NCBI GenBank assembly: GCA_021828635.1
Contig: JAJZEJ010000245.1
Location: 1 to 5,455, forward strand
Direction: 5' to 3'
DNA length: 5,455 nucleotides
Origin: Chloroflexota bacterium
GTDB taxonomy: Bacteria > Chloroflexota > Ktedonobacteria > Ktedonobacterales > Ktedonobacteraceae
Shown piece after piece: positions 5,453 to 5,455 of the stretch; position 1 is the stretch's first letter, and every line of letters begins with the position of its first letter. The translations under genes were made by a program, and so were the position numbers. Under the pieces are notes generated by a model. The model was not told the origin of the DNA. It made no database searches and was given only the letters and a program-made list of their open reading frames with translations.

Positions 5453-5455
5453 GAG

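Overview
The window looks like ordinary chromosomal DNA of a free-living, mesophilic, soil-type bacterium of intermediate GC. Gene density is high, with a mix of signalling, small-molecule metabolism and a toxin-antitoxin pair. The protein styles (PhoR-like kinase tail, short HicAB, TPP enzyme with a GNPGTTE motif, MarR plus SRPBCC pair, Nit2-like amidase) would fit a spore-forming Chloroflexota of the Ktedonobacteria type. That placement is an impression only; no rRNA or marker gene is present to prove it.

Layout, left to right. (1) 1-468, + strand: the last 155 codons of a sensor histidine kinase, cut by the window edge. (2) 474-891, - strand: a compact hicA-hicB toxin-antitoxin operon, visibly more AT-rich than its neighbours, converging on the kinase gene. 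(3) 892-1044: a divergent intergenic region with a good candidate hicA promoter and a weaker extended -10 candidate for the next operon. (4) 1045-3576, + strand: a two-gene operon, a thiamine-diphosphate enzyme of the benzoylformate decarboxylase/acetolactate synthase superfamily followed 18 bases later by an alpha/beta-hydrolase with an HGGGW oxyanion motif. (5) 3577-3713: a convergent intergenic region carrying a long interrupted inverted repeat. (6) 3714-5452, - strand: in transcription order a Nit2-like carbon-nitrogen hydrolase, a MarR-family regulator and an SRPBCC (START-like) protein. The last two overlap by ATGA.

The most informative regulatory region is 4583-4643, between the amidase and marR. 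A perfect 13-base inverted repeat with a 5-base spacer overlaps a consensus -35 (TTGACA), followed after 17 bases by an extended -10 (TGG-TACACT). The predicted transcription start falls on or next to the ATG at 4585, so marR is probably translated from a leaderless mRNA. The longer reading frame starting with TTG at 4621 begins inside the -35 box and is probably wrong. The palindrome is well placed for MarR autorepression of marR and the SRPBCC gene.

No rRNA, tRNA, CRISPR array or intact mobile element was seen. I did not find a clearly new multi-gene system. The second-look points are the marR promoter/operator, the inverted repeat at 3605-3677, the apparent active-site replacement in the TPP enzyme, and the hicAB promoter.
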